A DNA stretch of 64,000 bases from Nephrocerus scutellatus (lineage: Eukaryota; Arthropoda; Insecta; Diptera; Pipunculidae), in NCBI GenBank assembly GCA_947095585.1, contig OX352761.1, forward strand, positions 140,460,277 to 140,524,276, written 5' to 3'. The position numbers and the translations under genes were made by a program. Below the pieces are notes generated by a model. It made no database searches. It was not told the origin of the DNA and saw nothing but the letters and a program-made list of their open reading frames with translations. Below are positions 25,501-36,639 of the stretch, one piece after another. Each line of letters starts with the position of its first letter. Position 1 is the first letter of the stretch.

Positions 25501-28500
25501 GGTAAATCCTGATGATCGCTGCCGCCCGATAAACAGAGGCCCGCTGATGTTGCTGATGGATTCGAGCAAGTGTTGAATGGTTAGTTGACTAATCAGCGCA
25601 GAGGTCCGCCATATAAGACCTGCTCTCATCGTTGCAGGTGTTGATGAAGCGTCTCGAACCTCGGCCAAATTCCGAACAAATTCCAAAGTTAACGCCTCGA
25701 TAACCGTAAAACGTTCAGAAATGTAATCACTTGCATTTTTAAAAACTATATGCGTTCAATATTTTAAAATTAAACTCCAGTTCGACAGCTTCATCAGGGC
25801 GCACCGGAGAACAGGTGCTGTGCATCAATTTGCCTAAACAAAACAGATAAACGTTTATTACAGCTCTGAGTGCTCTTATTATTAAAACAAACACAATGTA
25901 AATATTTGTTTAATGTTATTCCTGGGGAGAACTTTCAACAATTTCTTGATAATTTAAAAATAGTTCTGCAGGAAAAACCGCAACTTACGTTAAAACGAGC
26001 AGCGAGTGCTAAAAAGCTTAAGTGTATCGTACAGTATTTGGCGTTTGACCATTCTATATATATCTATGTATACGCTCAATGGATTTGCATCCTTATAATG
26101 CTAAGTACAGCGAGAGTGTTAGGGAATTCCGAAATTAAAGAGAGGATAGAAGGAGATGCCTATGCATATGTGTCTTGAACTTGACATGAGAGCACAGTAC
26201 CAGGCAATTTCTTCCACATAATTAATGTGCGTCTAAAGAAGGAGCGTGCCGACCTTCCGAATACAGCTCAATGTTGGTCCCGAAAGATCAAGATGACACA
26301 CGAGTATTGCTAATGGCAATGACAATACTCGCACGTTGATATTTCCTTTAACACCGCTTGTGGTAAAGGCGATAAAACAATAACAAGCTTGAACCTTCAT
26401 ACAATATTCAAGAGAGTTGATAATTTGCGCGGTATTTTCGTCAATAATAACTTTTAACGCACTCTGCTGTATTATGTATATATATATGTATAATACCCAA
26501 GATCGCGAACTAGAATATTAGCATGACAAAGACACTGTGTCCCAAAAACCAGCTTGTGTAGATGAAAGGTTCCCTGGTTGAACGACCAGCTGGCTAAACT
26601 TAGGAAGAAAGTCAGAAAACTCTTCAACTCTGGTAAACCCACGAATAGTTGGACCGAATATAGGTTCGCCCCATATTCGTCAGTACAATATTCAGAGTAC
26701 AACTCTGAATTAAGACTTTTCAAATGTTACGCATGGAGGAAATACTGCGAAAACATTGTCGAAATGCCAGTAGCTGCACGAATCCATAAATCATTAGTTA
26801 AGAATTAAGAAGAAGAAAAGGCCGATGGCACCTACACGTCGGACCGTGAGAATACAATCAGAACCCTACTCCAAGTTCATTTCCCAGGTTCGTCTACTCG
26901 AGCACCATACACGTACCCGAACGCATCTGACCAAAGGGTCTGTATTACTAGTAGGGAAAACAGTTTATCCGGTAAAATCTTCATTCCGGATAAGGTTAAA
27001 TGGGCAATAGGCTCGTTTAAACCATTCAAAGCACCCGGCGGTGATGGGATCTTTCCAGCGCATCTACAGAAGGCATTCGATCTCATCCGACCAGGTATGA
27101 TTGCTTTATTTAGAGCCAGCTACAACTGGGGGTACATTCCTACTATCTTGAGATAGGTACATGTGATATTTATCCCCAAACCAGGCAATAGGCTTAGTGA
27201 GCTGCCTAAATCATACAGACCTATAAGTCTAACTTCATTTGTCCTCAAAACCAGGGAGAGACCTTTTGATATTCGTATTTGAGGCCGGTTAGAACTGTCA
27301 ACCCCTCTGCACTCAAGTCAGTTTGCTTGTAAAGAAGATAGAAGGAACTTTTCGTTCCAAGGAAGTGGCCCTGTGTGCCTTCCTCGACATTGAGGGCGCT
27401 TTCGATAAGACCTGCTATGACTCTATTGCAAGGCCAATCAGTAGCAAGGGTAATGAAGACCCGGTCAACCTTACGGGCAAACCGGTCCGTTGGGCAAGAC
27501 AACTCCCGTGGTACCAAAGGCTATTTTGGTGAGATTTATTATCAATGATCTCGGTTCGTTAACATATGAGTGCCTGGGCGATTGCAAAGCAGACCCAAGC
27601 AGCACATTCGTCCGGAACATCAAAACATATCACTTACTACTAGGACCTTAAAGCAAGCACCAACAAGCAGTCCTAGGCCACCTAGAATATATATATTCCA
27701 GGCACTCCAGCGTTAAAACGGTGTAAGAACAAGCCACTAAATACGAAGAGCTCACCAAAAAAAAATTAAGTACCAGTAGCCCATTCTAGGCCGCTAAAGT
27801 ACGAAGACATTGCCCAATCATGAGCATATTCTAAGTACCCGCGGCCCTTTTATTTTCTTCCGTGGTAAAGCCCCGCACCCTACCCATATATAGAGTTAGG
27901 ATGCAAATGGATGCCCACCACGGTGTCGTAACCCTGACTGTGGGGTCCCATTATGGCGTGTAAATCATCCGGGACAGATGACCCATGGTTGATTTACGAG
28001 GTTCTGCTCCTCTACTCCTTCTTTCGCAACACGGGCTTGTAACCGGCAATGGCGGAGTCAGCACTGGGTAGAGGCAGAAAGAATGTATCGGGCTCGAATC
28101 TGCACTCAGTCTTTTCACTATTTTTTTTATTCTTCTCGGTTTTGGGCAATTGCATAGGGGCCATATTCCCAATCCCACTAAGGTTTGTTTAATTTGACCA
28201 ACAGGTATCTGTAAAGATGTCGGTTTTTTTGCAATTTTGCCAATTTAGATTAGCGCATGGAACTCAATATAGAAAAAATCTTTTAGTTTTGTGTTCACTC
28301 CTATGCGCTATTGTCCTTAGAATTTTTGAAAAAGTCTTCAGATATTTTGTGCTTACTTATTAGGAAGTGGAAAAGGGTGAGGTATTCTCAAACCTAATCG
28401 GTTTGTATTATCAAACCTAATCGGTTAACAAGTTCAAAAACTAATAAAAAGGCTTGTTGTTTGGGGCTTATCCAGATAGCTCGTTTTATTTCCAATACCT

Positions 28501-31500
28501 ATAAGCGGCAGAAAGCAGAGTTTGACTCCATACTAGCCCGCCTTATTCCTATTTTTAATGGAATGTGATGGACATGGATTGATATCAACGTTTTCCAAAA
28601 ACTAGACTTATCTTGGCATGGCTTACCAATCTTACACCCTTCCACCAATTTACTGTTCTAAGGATGAATTTAAAATGTTTCTCCCATCATCAGCAAACAT
28701 CATTACATGATTATCACCAATGTTACACAACGTTTACTGCGGGTCGATTCCCGAGCTGTGAAGCTGTGAAATTATTAATTTTATCACTTCACGAACGCAC
28801 TGTTTGCGATTCCCGATCTCGTTATGATAATTCGCTTTGGCATCATGTTTAGATTCCGTCAATGACACTACATAGAATGAACGAAAAATTATAATGTGAA
28901 AAAATTTTGGCGTTTCTGCTCATTTGATCACACAACTAGGGGTCGAATTACGACAACAGTTCACGAGTGAATGAAATCCATACGTTAACGAGTGATCGAG
29001 TATTTACATTGGGATTATCACTACTCGTCACTCTTTCACGTAAGCGATCGTGCCAAATCAACATTATTCAATCACGTATGTGGTAAATCGAGCCCTGAAT
29101 CGCGTTGAGCATGAAGTTGTGGAGAATCTATCACTTCACAGATCGGGAATCGACCCCCTGCTACTACTTACTGTTCTAATGCTTTGCTGCTAATTTCAAA
29201 AATTCAATTTCGCAACCCATCTGACGATACGTTTCTAATCTCTGTCTCTTGTCTCTTCTCTATTCAATGCAGGAATACACTGAGGACAATCGCACGTGGC
29301 TAATGTGCCAATTTCAGCAAAATGATTTCCTGTCGTGGCCCGCGTATCACATCACATTCATGGCGTGCTCGTACTTTCTGCCGCTGATGATAATTAGCGG
29401 ACTTTATGTGCGGATGATAATGCGCCTCTGGCGCCAAGGCACCGGCGTCCGAATGTCCTTGGAATCACAGCGTGGTCGCAAACGCGTAACCCGTCTGGTC
29501 GTTGTGGTTGTGATTGCATTTGCGTCGCTGTGGTTTCCCGTTCAGGTGAGAAGTAAACTTGCTGTGTTTTTGTATGAAATTTAAATTTTCATATTCTACT
29601 CACTCTCCTGTTGGTTTTCCAGTTCATCCTGGTGCTGAAGAGTCTCAATATGTACCATACGACGTCGACGACGACGGTCGTCGTGCAAATCGTATCACAG
29701 ATTCTCGCATATACGAGTTCCTGCATAAATCCGTTACTATACGCTTTTCTGTCGGCGAATTTCCGGAAGGCTTTTCACAAGGTAGGAAAATTAAATTTTC
29801 AGCTGGGTGAGGCGTGTGAATAAGGCGTTTAGTAGATATCCACATTGTGCGGTGCGAAATGTGATATGCAAATGCCACAAACATCACAAAGAAAATTACA
29901 CAATTCAACACGAAATTCGTACGACATATTAAGGAACAGCCCCATAACCACGGCGCAATTACACCCAATTGCACATTCATTTTTGGTACATATACAAAAT
30001 AAATTACCCATCGTACATATTTAAGAGTAAACGTTTTACCGCAGCTCAAATCTGCGATTCGAAATCGAGTGTTTGCCAATCATTAAGCTTCCGATCCGGT
30101 CCTGTACTCCTTACATACCAACAAAACTCTTTAATTTGAAGAATGTATTCTTTAAGTGTTGGTATCGGGCATTTATGAGTTTCAGTTTGAAGAAATTTTG
30201 AGGACAGACATAATTTTTTCGCAATTGAATTTTCTGGTTCCTGAAGGATGCAGTGCACTATGTGGCCATCATGTGGTCGAACTTACCCAACCATTTATCA
30301 GTTTTTTCGACCAACGTGAGATTTTTGTTCAGAAATTGAAGATTTGCACAGCAAACCCTTGTATTGCAGTGAAAGTCTGCAGGCGTAAATGTTCATCTTA
30401 GCTGCACTGCCGTTCTCCTCACCTTATTCACTAATTAATGAATCTATTTATGAAAATAATGATTGCACACAGTAGCTGGTCAGTTCGACCGCTCATAGTG
30501 CCGTGTCGGCACAGACGGATCGCATTCATTCTAATTAATAATAAAAACTCACGCAGCGCCTGCTGTAATAATCAGACGTAGCGGCGATCTACGTTATTGC
30601 TCTCCGAATGGTGTTTACTTACAATTTACTTTATTACGTTTTTTGTTTAACAAAAGCCCATAAAAGATCTATGATAAATATTTATCCACTGTAAATGTTC
30701 AAGATTTCAAAATTCGCTTTGTAGAAGAGGGCGGTACGGTAGGTGACGTTCCTGACGTTTAATTCCTTTGGAAAATTTTCACAGTAGGTGGGTACGAGGG
30801 TGGATTGCAATATCTTATTATAGCACCATCGACTTAGCGGTACAAAGCTCGAAAATTACAGAAATGACAACTTTCGTGGATATTTCAATACGACAACGCT
30901 GCTGTACACTTCGCTCGCAATGTTAAATCCTTTGTTGCCAGTCAAAATGTTGAACTTTTACCCTGACCACCATATTCGCCAGACTGACTGTGATGTGACT
31001 GTGGCTGACTCACACGAAATGTCTACGAAGGTGGAAAACAAAACGATGTCAAAAGGAAGCGCTAATCGATGCCGCCAAACTCGCCTGGAAGAAGATTTCA
31101 CACATTTTACAACTCCATTAAAGATCGATTTTTTGAAGTTATCTTGAAGAAAGGTGGTTGTACTCATTATTAATTTGTTTTATCTGGAGTGTGAATTTAA
31201 AATAAAAAATCAATTTTCATAAAAAATGTTGCTTATTAACTTATGAACCGATTTTAATGCATGCCATTCTGACTTGTTTGGCAAAAAGGTCTCCAATGGA
31301 CCTATGGATATGCAGTAGTCTAGTACCCACAATTCTGACGAAAAACCCACCACGAAGCAACAAAAGAAGTCGACCTACAAAAAACTTTTGAGTGTCGCAA
31401 CGCAGAAATAAGCATTGCCGCGCCGACCGTCTATGTTGACTTAGACGCCATTAACAAAAAAATCGCAAGATTCCTTTTTAAATTCTCTATATTAACTTCA

Positions 31501-34398
31501 CTTTCCCGTGGCATGGATGTCGGTCGGAAATCGGTCGGCTGTCGGACGTCTGTCGCACGTCTGTCGTGGAATCTTGCGATAAATTTTTAACCCACTTCCC
31601 AAAGGCCGATTTTATTGAAATTTTGCACACATGTTTATTTCCGGAGACAACACTTTCTATTAAAATTTGAGGCCCCTCGGGCCACGGGATACCCACAATT
31701 CTGACGAAAAACCCACCACGAAGCAACAAAAGAAGTCGACCTACAAAAAACTTTTGAGTGTCGCAACGCAGAAATAAGCATTGCCGCGCCGACCGTCTAT
31801 GTTGACTGAGACGCCATTAACAAAAAAATCGCAAGATTCCTTTTTAAATTCTCTATATTAACTTCACTTTCCCGTGGCATGGATGTCGGTCGGAAATCGG
31901 TCGGCTGTCGGACGTCTGTCGCACGTCTGTCGTGGAATCCTGCGATAAATTTTTAACCCACTTCCCAAAGGCCGATTTTATTGAAATTTTGCACACATGT
32001 TTATTTCCGGAGACAACACTTTCTATTAATTTGAGGCCCCTCGGGCCACGGGATACACATGTGTATCACTGATGGGCAAAACTTTTTGTAAGTTTGTTGG
32101 AGTGATCGGGCCCTGACCCCGTGTGGTGTCCATGTAAATTTTTTAAAAATTAGCGCGGTTTTCTTCAAATTTTAACACATACACATCTCCTATTAGAGAA
32201 TTTACATGAAAAATTCTATTTTAATGGGTTTTTTTTAATTATTAAATTAAGTTTAATACTTATATCTTAAGCAACAAAAGATGAACATTAAATACAAAAA
32301 TAAATGTAACAGGTGGTTGAAATTTTTTTATTGTGACTGCTAAAAAGCATTTTCCTAATGTCGTTTCTTATTATCCAAAAATGAGTAAGTTCTACTCACG
32401 CTATAAATAAATTTTATCGTACTCAACCTTTCTAAAAGGTGTAATAAATTTTTAATAATTTAGAATGTTTTTAGTTAGATAGACACCACATAACTTTATC
32501 TTGTTCTGAATATTTTTATAACCAAAAAATACTCTAACTTTTACCATCATTTGTTTGTTCTTTCCTGATATATGACTAGGAAATATCAATTTTATCTTCC
32601 AAAATCATGTGCTTCTAATTTAGGGAACCGCAGTGTATTTAAAAACAAAACAAAATGGTTTGCATCACTTCACAATTATGAAAGTGTCTCAACCTCATTC
32701 TATCGGGAAAAGAGAAACAGTAATAACTGTCACTTAACTGTTTTGACGACGATTACATAACAATTAAAAAAAACTCTGCTAATATTCATTGAAGAATATA
32801 AGTCTGAAGAAATGTCCTAACTTGTCCTATTGTTAGCTGGCATTTGCTTTGTTTTTTTTTTTTAAAGGGAGAGTCACCCATTCCTTTGATATTTTTATAG
32901 CAACGCTTTTCAACTCCCTGCACGTTTTCTTTTCGCATTTTTCCTTCGCAACTTCGTGAGAATTAACTAATTACGCAGCTTAAGTCACTTTCGTGCAGCA
33001 TAAAGAAATCTCCATAATGAATGAACAAATTTCTTGAATGTGTCCGGGTGCACGAATACCAAATGACGATCAAGGCAACTTTAACAAAAACTGGGAAAAA
33101 AGGAAACATTTTCAAATGCAATTAGTTTCCAACTGATATCCTTTTTGCGTATGGCTGACGTGACGGACCACTTTCCTATCCCAACGTAGTCCTTTTAATT
33201 TTTGTTTATTTCATGAAAAAGAAAGTAAAATGGAAATTCGGTGATTTTCTCTGGTGAGTGTTTGTGCGATTGATCATCTTTGTTTTTTGATGATGCTTTT
33301 TACTTACAACACCACATAAGGTGTTTCGTGGGTTGAATTTTAATTTTGTAATTACAAGTTTTAATTAACAAACAACTTTCTCCATTACAATAGTCGTCAT
33401 CTCTATGTAAGAGGATTCTTTTATTTCACATAACACCTGCAACCGTCGATAATTTTTAGAGGGAACAAACGCAGAATTTTACCGATTATTTGTCTTTCCA
33501 ATGTTAAGTTCTAGTAAAACATAACATAACTTACTCTCCAACCATCGGATTTTTTTCGCATTTTGATTCTACTGGACCGGTGGAAATTTTTTTGCGAGAG
33601 GACTGCGGTCCGGATAGGTAGTAGATGATGTCTTACATATAGATGTCAGATTCCATTAGGACTTATTTTTAATAAACTTCTCTTGGGTTTTGATTTTCCA
33701 TTCCTCCAAATCCCCTCAGCTAAGCTTACAAAGCAAATTTCCCCTTTTTTTACATTTCTTCTAAAGGGGAAGTTTCAGAGTTTGCAGCTGCTGTTAATTA
33801 GTCTTTGTACGTCAAATAATCAAGTGTTTAAAAAGCGAGCAAGTGATCCTGGTAGTCAATTACTTGCCTCTACCTTCCAGCTCTTCGTTCTTGGTCCAGC
33901 TTTTGGTGTGTTAAGACTTGTTGCAAGTTGTATTTTAAGCCCTTTTCAGCACATGGTCATTTCATTTTATTTTTATGTGGACTGATAAACTCTCACTAGC
34001 TGACTCTCATCTAAACCTTTTGATATGCTCATTAATATTAAATCCCAGTGAATTAGATTTAGATAGCACAGCCGTTGCCGTCAATGGACCAGTTAAAAGT
34101 GAAATGTATCTCCCAGCCAAAGTGTCGAATGGACCTATGCATAAATTATCCTTTGAAGCAAAAAGTAAAAATGAATGTTGCATCACAAATTGTTTCAGCA
34201 AAGTTCTACCCACGATAAAATAGTTGTCTTTTCATCCTTATCGAAATATCTACACAAATGTATGTATCATAAATTAAGCTTGTTTTCCTTATTCTCGTTT
34301 AGGCAGTGGACTGCTCGCCGAAATATCAGAATTGTTCATCGGATTTGCCGCCACCTAGAAGGATATCCTGTGCAAGGACTTCGACCACTGTCTTCTAG
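21950..34398 (+). CDS. AstA-R2: Allatostatin-A receptor 2 (galanin-like class A GPCR), complete, 4 exons
   Basis: Joining 21950-22504, 29273-29545, 29623-29781 and 34303-34398 gives 360 aa with every junction in phase 0 and GT/AG at each intron. The product should be a seven-helix plasma-membrane receptor for allatostatin-A neuropeptides in neurons, endocrine cells and gut. Visible hallmarks are an N-terminus with sequons N8-R-T and N19-Y-S, GN in TM1, LASADL in TM2, the TM3 Cys in WCRIV, DRF for the usual DRY, LWFP in TM6 and NPLLYAF in TM7. The length fits fly AstA-R2 (about 357 aa). I favour AstA-R2 over AstA-R1 because of the DLPPPRR...ARTSTT tail and the neighbouring htt. Introns are 6768, 77 and 4521 bases. 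Confidence 0.92.
22505..26054. other. AstA-R2 intron 1, 5' half, no feature recognised
   Basis: No coding region or recognisable transposon protein is found. A 14-base phrase GAGGAGTGTCGCAG is duplicated at about 22626 and 22645. The remaining 3' half of the intron carries the LINE and MITE pieces listed separately. Confidence 0.5.
26055..26320 (-). mobile_element. CR1/Jockey-group LINE 3' end, copy 2
   Basis: Read on the minus strand, this matches the shared LINE terminus: the AAGGATGCAAATCC block, then GAGCGTATAC near the 3' end at about 26055. It lies antisense in AstA-R2 intron 1 and has no intact open frame. Confidence 0.6.
26560..27900 (+). mobile_element. R1/Jockey-group LINE RT relic
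   Basis: The frame from 26572 gives VPWLNDQLAKLRKKVRKLFN, then AWRKYCENI: the linker between endonuclease and RT in R1-like elements. Further on, WAIGSFKPFKAPGGDGI (about 26998), VIFIPKPGN, KSYRPISLTSF (about 27206) and CAFLDIEGAFDKT (about 27376) are RT boxes, in order and spacing. Stops and frameshifts interrupt them, and the YxDD/FADD box was not found. The tail (about 27540-27640) resembles 61150-61260, so both are remnants of one family. Confidence 0.75.
28740..29158. mobile_element. Candidate nested MITE in AstA-R2 intron 1
   Basis: The ends GGGTCGATTCCCGAGCTGTG and CAGATCGGGAATCGACCC form terminal inverted repeats about 420 bases apart. Inside, a second inverted pair, GGGTCGAATTAC at about 28939 and GTAAATCGAGCCC at about 29094, suggests a related element nested in the first. 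There is no open frame of note. I could not settle the target-site duplication. The element ends about 115 bases before exon 2. Confidence 0.6.
29273..29545 (+). CDS. AstA-R2: AstA-R2 exon 2: ECL2, TM5, ICL3 and TM6
   Basis: The exon encodes 91 aa. The acceptor is AATGCAG|GAATAC and the donor TTCAG|GTGAGA. ECL2 contains RTWLMCQF, whose Cys should pair with the TM3 Cys. TM5 is the ITFMACSYFLPLMIISGLY stretch. ICL3 is basic (RGRKRVTR), as expected for G-protein coupling, and TM6 ends LWFPVQ. Confidence 0.92.
29623..29781 (+). CDS. AstA-R2: AstA-R2 exon 3: ECL3, TM7 and helix 8
   Basis: The exon encodes 53 aa, with acceptor TTTTCCAG|TTCATC and donor CACAAG|GTAGGA. It holds TM7 with CINPLLYAFLS, the NPxxY switch, and the amphipathic helix 8 NFRKAFHK. 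If intron 3 were retained, the frame would run 14 further codons to a stop at 29821-29823. Confidence 0.92.
29782..30950. other. AstA-R2 intron 3, 5' part, nothing recognised
   Basis: Apart from the possible read-through tail ending at 29823, no coding sequence or named repeat is seen here. Confidence 0.5.
30955..31173 (+). mobile_element. Tc1-like transposase C-terminal relic
   Basis: Around 31060-31100 the translation reads ALIDAAKLAWKKIS, like the W-x-x-I-S/P segment before the Tc1 C-terminus. It ends at 31138-31173 with VILKKGGCTHY and a stop, matching the classic Tc1-family ending (R-G-G-x-T-x-Y). Intervening stops show it is dead. Confidence 0.5.
31324..32056. repeat. 366-bp near-perfect tandem duplication
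   Basis: Unit 1 is 31324-31689 and unit 2 is 31690 to about 32055. The only differences I see are one T/G near 31435 in unit 1, one T/C in AATCTTGCG, and a 2-base deletion in unit 2 (TTAAAATTT against TTAATTT). Each unit holds the dispersed-repeat core AACCCACTTCCCAAAGGCC through GAGGCCCCTCGGGCCACGGG and a TGTCGGTCGGAAATCGGTCG-type subrepeat. The high identity implies a recent duplication, or an assembly duplication. Confidence 0.9.
32057..34302. other. AstA-R2 intron 3, 3' part, nothing recognised
   Basis: The stretch is AT-rich with short open frames only and no family resemblance. It ends at the exon 4 acceptor. Confidence 0.5.
34303..34398 (+). CDS. AstA-R2: AstA-R2 exon 4: cytoplasmic tail and stop
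   Basis: The acceptor is TCTCGTTTAG|GCAGTG. The exon encodes 31 aa, AVDCSPKYQNCSSDLPPPRR then ISCARTSTTVF, and TAG at 34396-34398. Cys residues just after helix 8 suit palmitoylation, and the SS/TST clusters suit GRK phosphorylation. The DLPPPRR...SCARTSTT pattern fits my recollection of the insect AstA-R tail, and the phase agrees with exon 3, which supports this distant exon. Confidence 0.8.
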   Translation, partial: AVDCSPKYQNCSSDLPPPRRISCARTSTTVF

Positions 34399-35600
34399 CA
34401 CTAGAATGCAATCAGCAGTGTATCAAAACAAAAGCAAAAGTGTCAAGGTTTGAAATGCACAAAATGGCAAAGTGAAAGATTGGTGGAGACGGAAGTCAAG
34501 TGATATCATTGACGCTCGCTGGTAGGATTTTTTTTTGAAGCAGTAATCCAATCGTTAAAACTTAATTAACAACTAGGAAACGCGGAGACGACCGTCGCTG
34601 TCAGCCTACACAACGCATAAGCGGAAGAATAATTAATGAAATTTGTGTACCTACGTATAAGAATAATCTATATTAATATTTATAAGTATGAGTATGACCG
34701 ATACACACACTACAGAAATATAAAAACATAATAATAGCTTATTCGTTAGACATTCGATGACATAATTGACAAAAACGTTTCCATCTATTGGAGCGTAAAG
34801 ATAAATGTAAAATAACTCGACTTTTTACTCAACAAAGCGTGAATTGCATATATTAAATTTAGACCTCCATACAGGTTACTATAATAACAATCCAGAAACG
34901 TCACGACCTAAGGCGACTCTTTTCGAATCGTTTATTCCAATATATTATTACTAAGCAAATTTATTGTTATTCGATTATTGTCAATTTCATCGCAAATATT
35001 ATTCCTGTGTAAATAATGGCTGCCACGATAGAGGCAGTTAGAATTAATCCAGTGCAGTCAGCGTGACAATTATATATTTGAAATAAATGTATCTATTTGT
35101 CTTTATCATAATTATAATGAAATATGATATTGTCATATGTGCTTGAAATATGTGCCTCAGTATTGTCAATACATGAATAGAGTTTAAAAATACTATAGTA
35201 TGTAATAGAAATATAGTTGTGTGTATTGATAAAGTAATTAAGTACAACAATTCTGACAGAAGTACTTAGGGAATAGTTTCAAATATTACGTCGTGCCTCT
35301 CTGAGTTTGAGTTCGATTATTATTATTATTATTATTATCTTTTTTTTTCATTACTTTAGCTTTTCACACTTTATCGAGGGTTAGAAATATTCCTACCCAC
35401 AAGATTGGATATTATGAAATACCTTTACATCTTTCGCTCAGACAGAAAGGTCCATCTTATTAGCACTAACCAATACTGTACCATCAACAGTGATATTTGC
35501 TTGACATTCAAAGTGTGTGGTACACCGATCTTATGGTATAGACATACGGATTTGTCATTCTGCTGCTAGGGTTAGCCCCGCCGTTTTCCATTGGGACGAC
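34399..35600 (+). other. AstA-R2 3' UTR and downstream region
   Basis: No further coding sequence follows the stop. The first clear AATAAA on this strand is at 35082-35087, followed by a T-rich stretch, so a 3' UTR of roughly 700 bases is plausible. An ATT-repeat lies at about 35319-35337. Confidence 0.4.
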
Positions 35601-36335
35601 ACTGGGTTCAATTCCCGTTTTAATAAGCAAATATGTGACTGTGACTGGAACTGGCCAAGAGACAAATGTCTCTCGCATAGCAGTGAAAATCTCCACATTT
35701 TGGAGCTCAAAGCCGGAGCTATGGTTTGCTCAAGTGGAGTCGCAATTTTTCCCAAGTGGAATTTCAAAAGACGAGACGCAATATCACTCAGTGGTTGCTG
35801 CAATCGGAAGCATCGTTTTAGTGCACGTAAGCGACAGAATTCTGAATCCGTCGCCAATGAATATGTATTCCACTTTTAAAAAATGACTGATGGAACAATT
35901 TGCTGACTCGGAACAGTTGTGAATAAAAAAAACTGCTGCAAGATGCAGAACTAGGTGACATGCGACCGTCTCAACTACATACTCCGTGAAATGCGTGAAT
36001 TAGGTGGCAGGATTATAAGCGAAGCAATGCTTAAGTCGACCTGTCTGCAGAGGTTACCCACCAATATTTGCAAAATCATTTCCATCAGAAATGAGAAGTC
36101 GCAACAAATGGCAGTTTTAGCTGACAAAATTGCCGAAGTAAGTGATTCCTCAAATATTCCTGCAATATCATCCGCACAAGCAGTTTACGGTAACACGTTG
36201 CAAGCACAAGTGTCATTGCTCACCAAGCAGATTTCGGAACTGCTTGTACATCCAAAGGGAGTCGAAGGCCTTAATCCCAGCGCCGCGCAATCATACCATC
36301 AGAGATATGTTGCTACCACAGAAAATTTGGCGACG
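35600..36335 (+). mobile_element. Gypsy-type LTR retrotransposon gag relic
   Basis: The frames read VKISTFWSSKPELWFAQVES, then SQFFPSGISKDETQYHSVVA and ILNPSPMNMYSTFKK (35690-35885). Further on come MEQFADSEQL and, at 36100-36290, LADKIAEVSDSS and LLTKQISELLVHP. This order is that of the arthropod Ty3/Gypsy gag with the 'F(W)...PELWF.Q.E..F...GI..D...' signature. A premature stop after FKK and frame shifts show decay. It is cut at about 36335 by a LINE 3' end. Confidence 0.8.
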
Positions 36336-36639
36336 CAGCAAAAATATGTCGTTTATCGCTTTTTCCAGAAGCGATGTTCAAAATAAATATCCAGATGCAT
36401 CCCGCCCAATCCTCCAACCTAACCACATTACCCGTGCCTAATCTCTAGCTTCCATTAGACCTATGTTCGGATGTACCAATCAATTCAAAGATTCTTTCTT
36501 CAGCTGCTCAATAATTGTGTGCAATATCTGAATTAAGACATCTCATCTTTTCCTCTCCTTCATTTCTAAACGTCCACGCTGTGATAAGCATTATAAACAT
36601 GCAAATCTCTTGAGCGTGTGTACATTAAAAAAAAAAAAA
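36336..36639 (+). mobile_element. CR1/Jockey-group LINE 3' end, copy 3
   Basis: This begins inside the Gypsy gag relic with TTTTTCCAGAAGCGATGTTC and AATATCCAGATGCATCCCGC, as in the copy at 43 kb. It ends with GAGCGTGTGTACATTA and a run of about 12 A. The poly-A end fits target-primed insertion into an older Gypsy copy. Confidence 0.75.

Noticed and set aside
35530..35615. Possible tRNA from GGGTTCAATTCCCG-like B box
   Set aside because: No A box at the right distance and no cloverleaf; it is leader sequence of the Gypsy relic.
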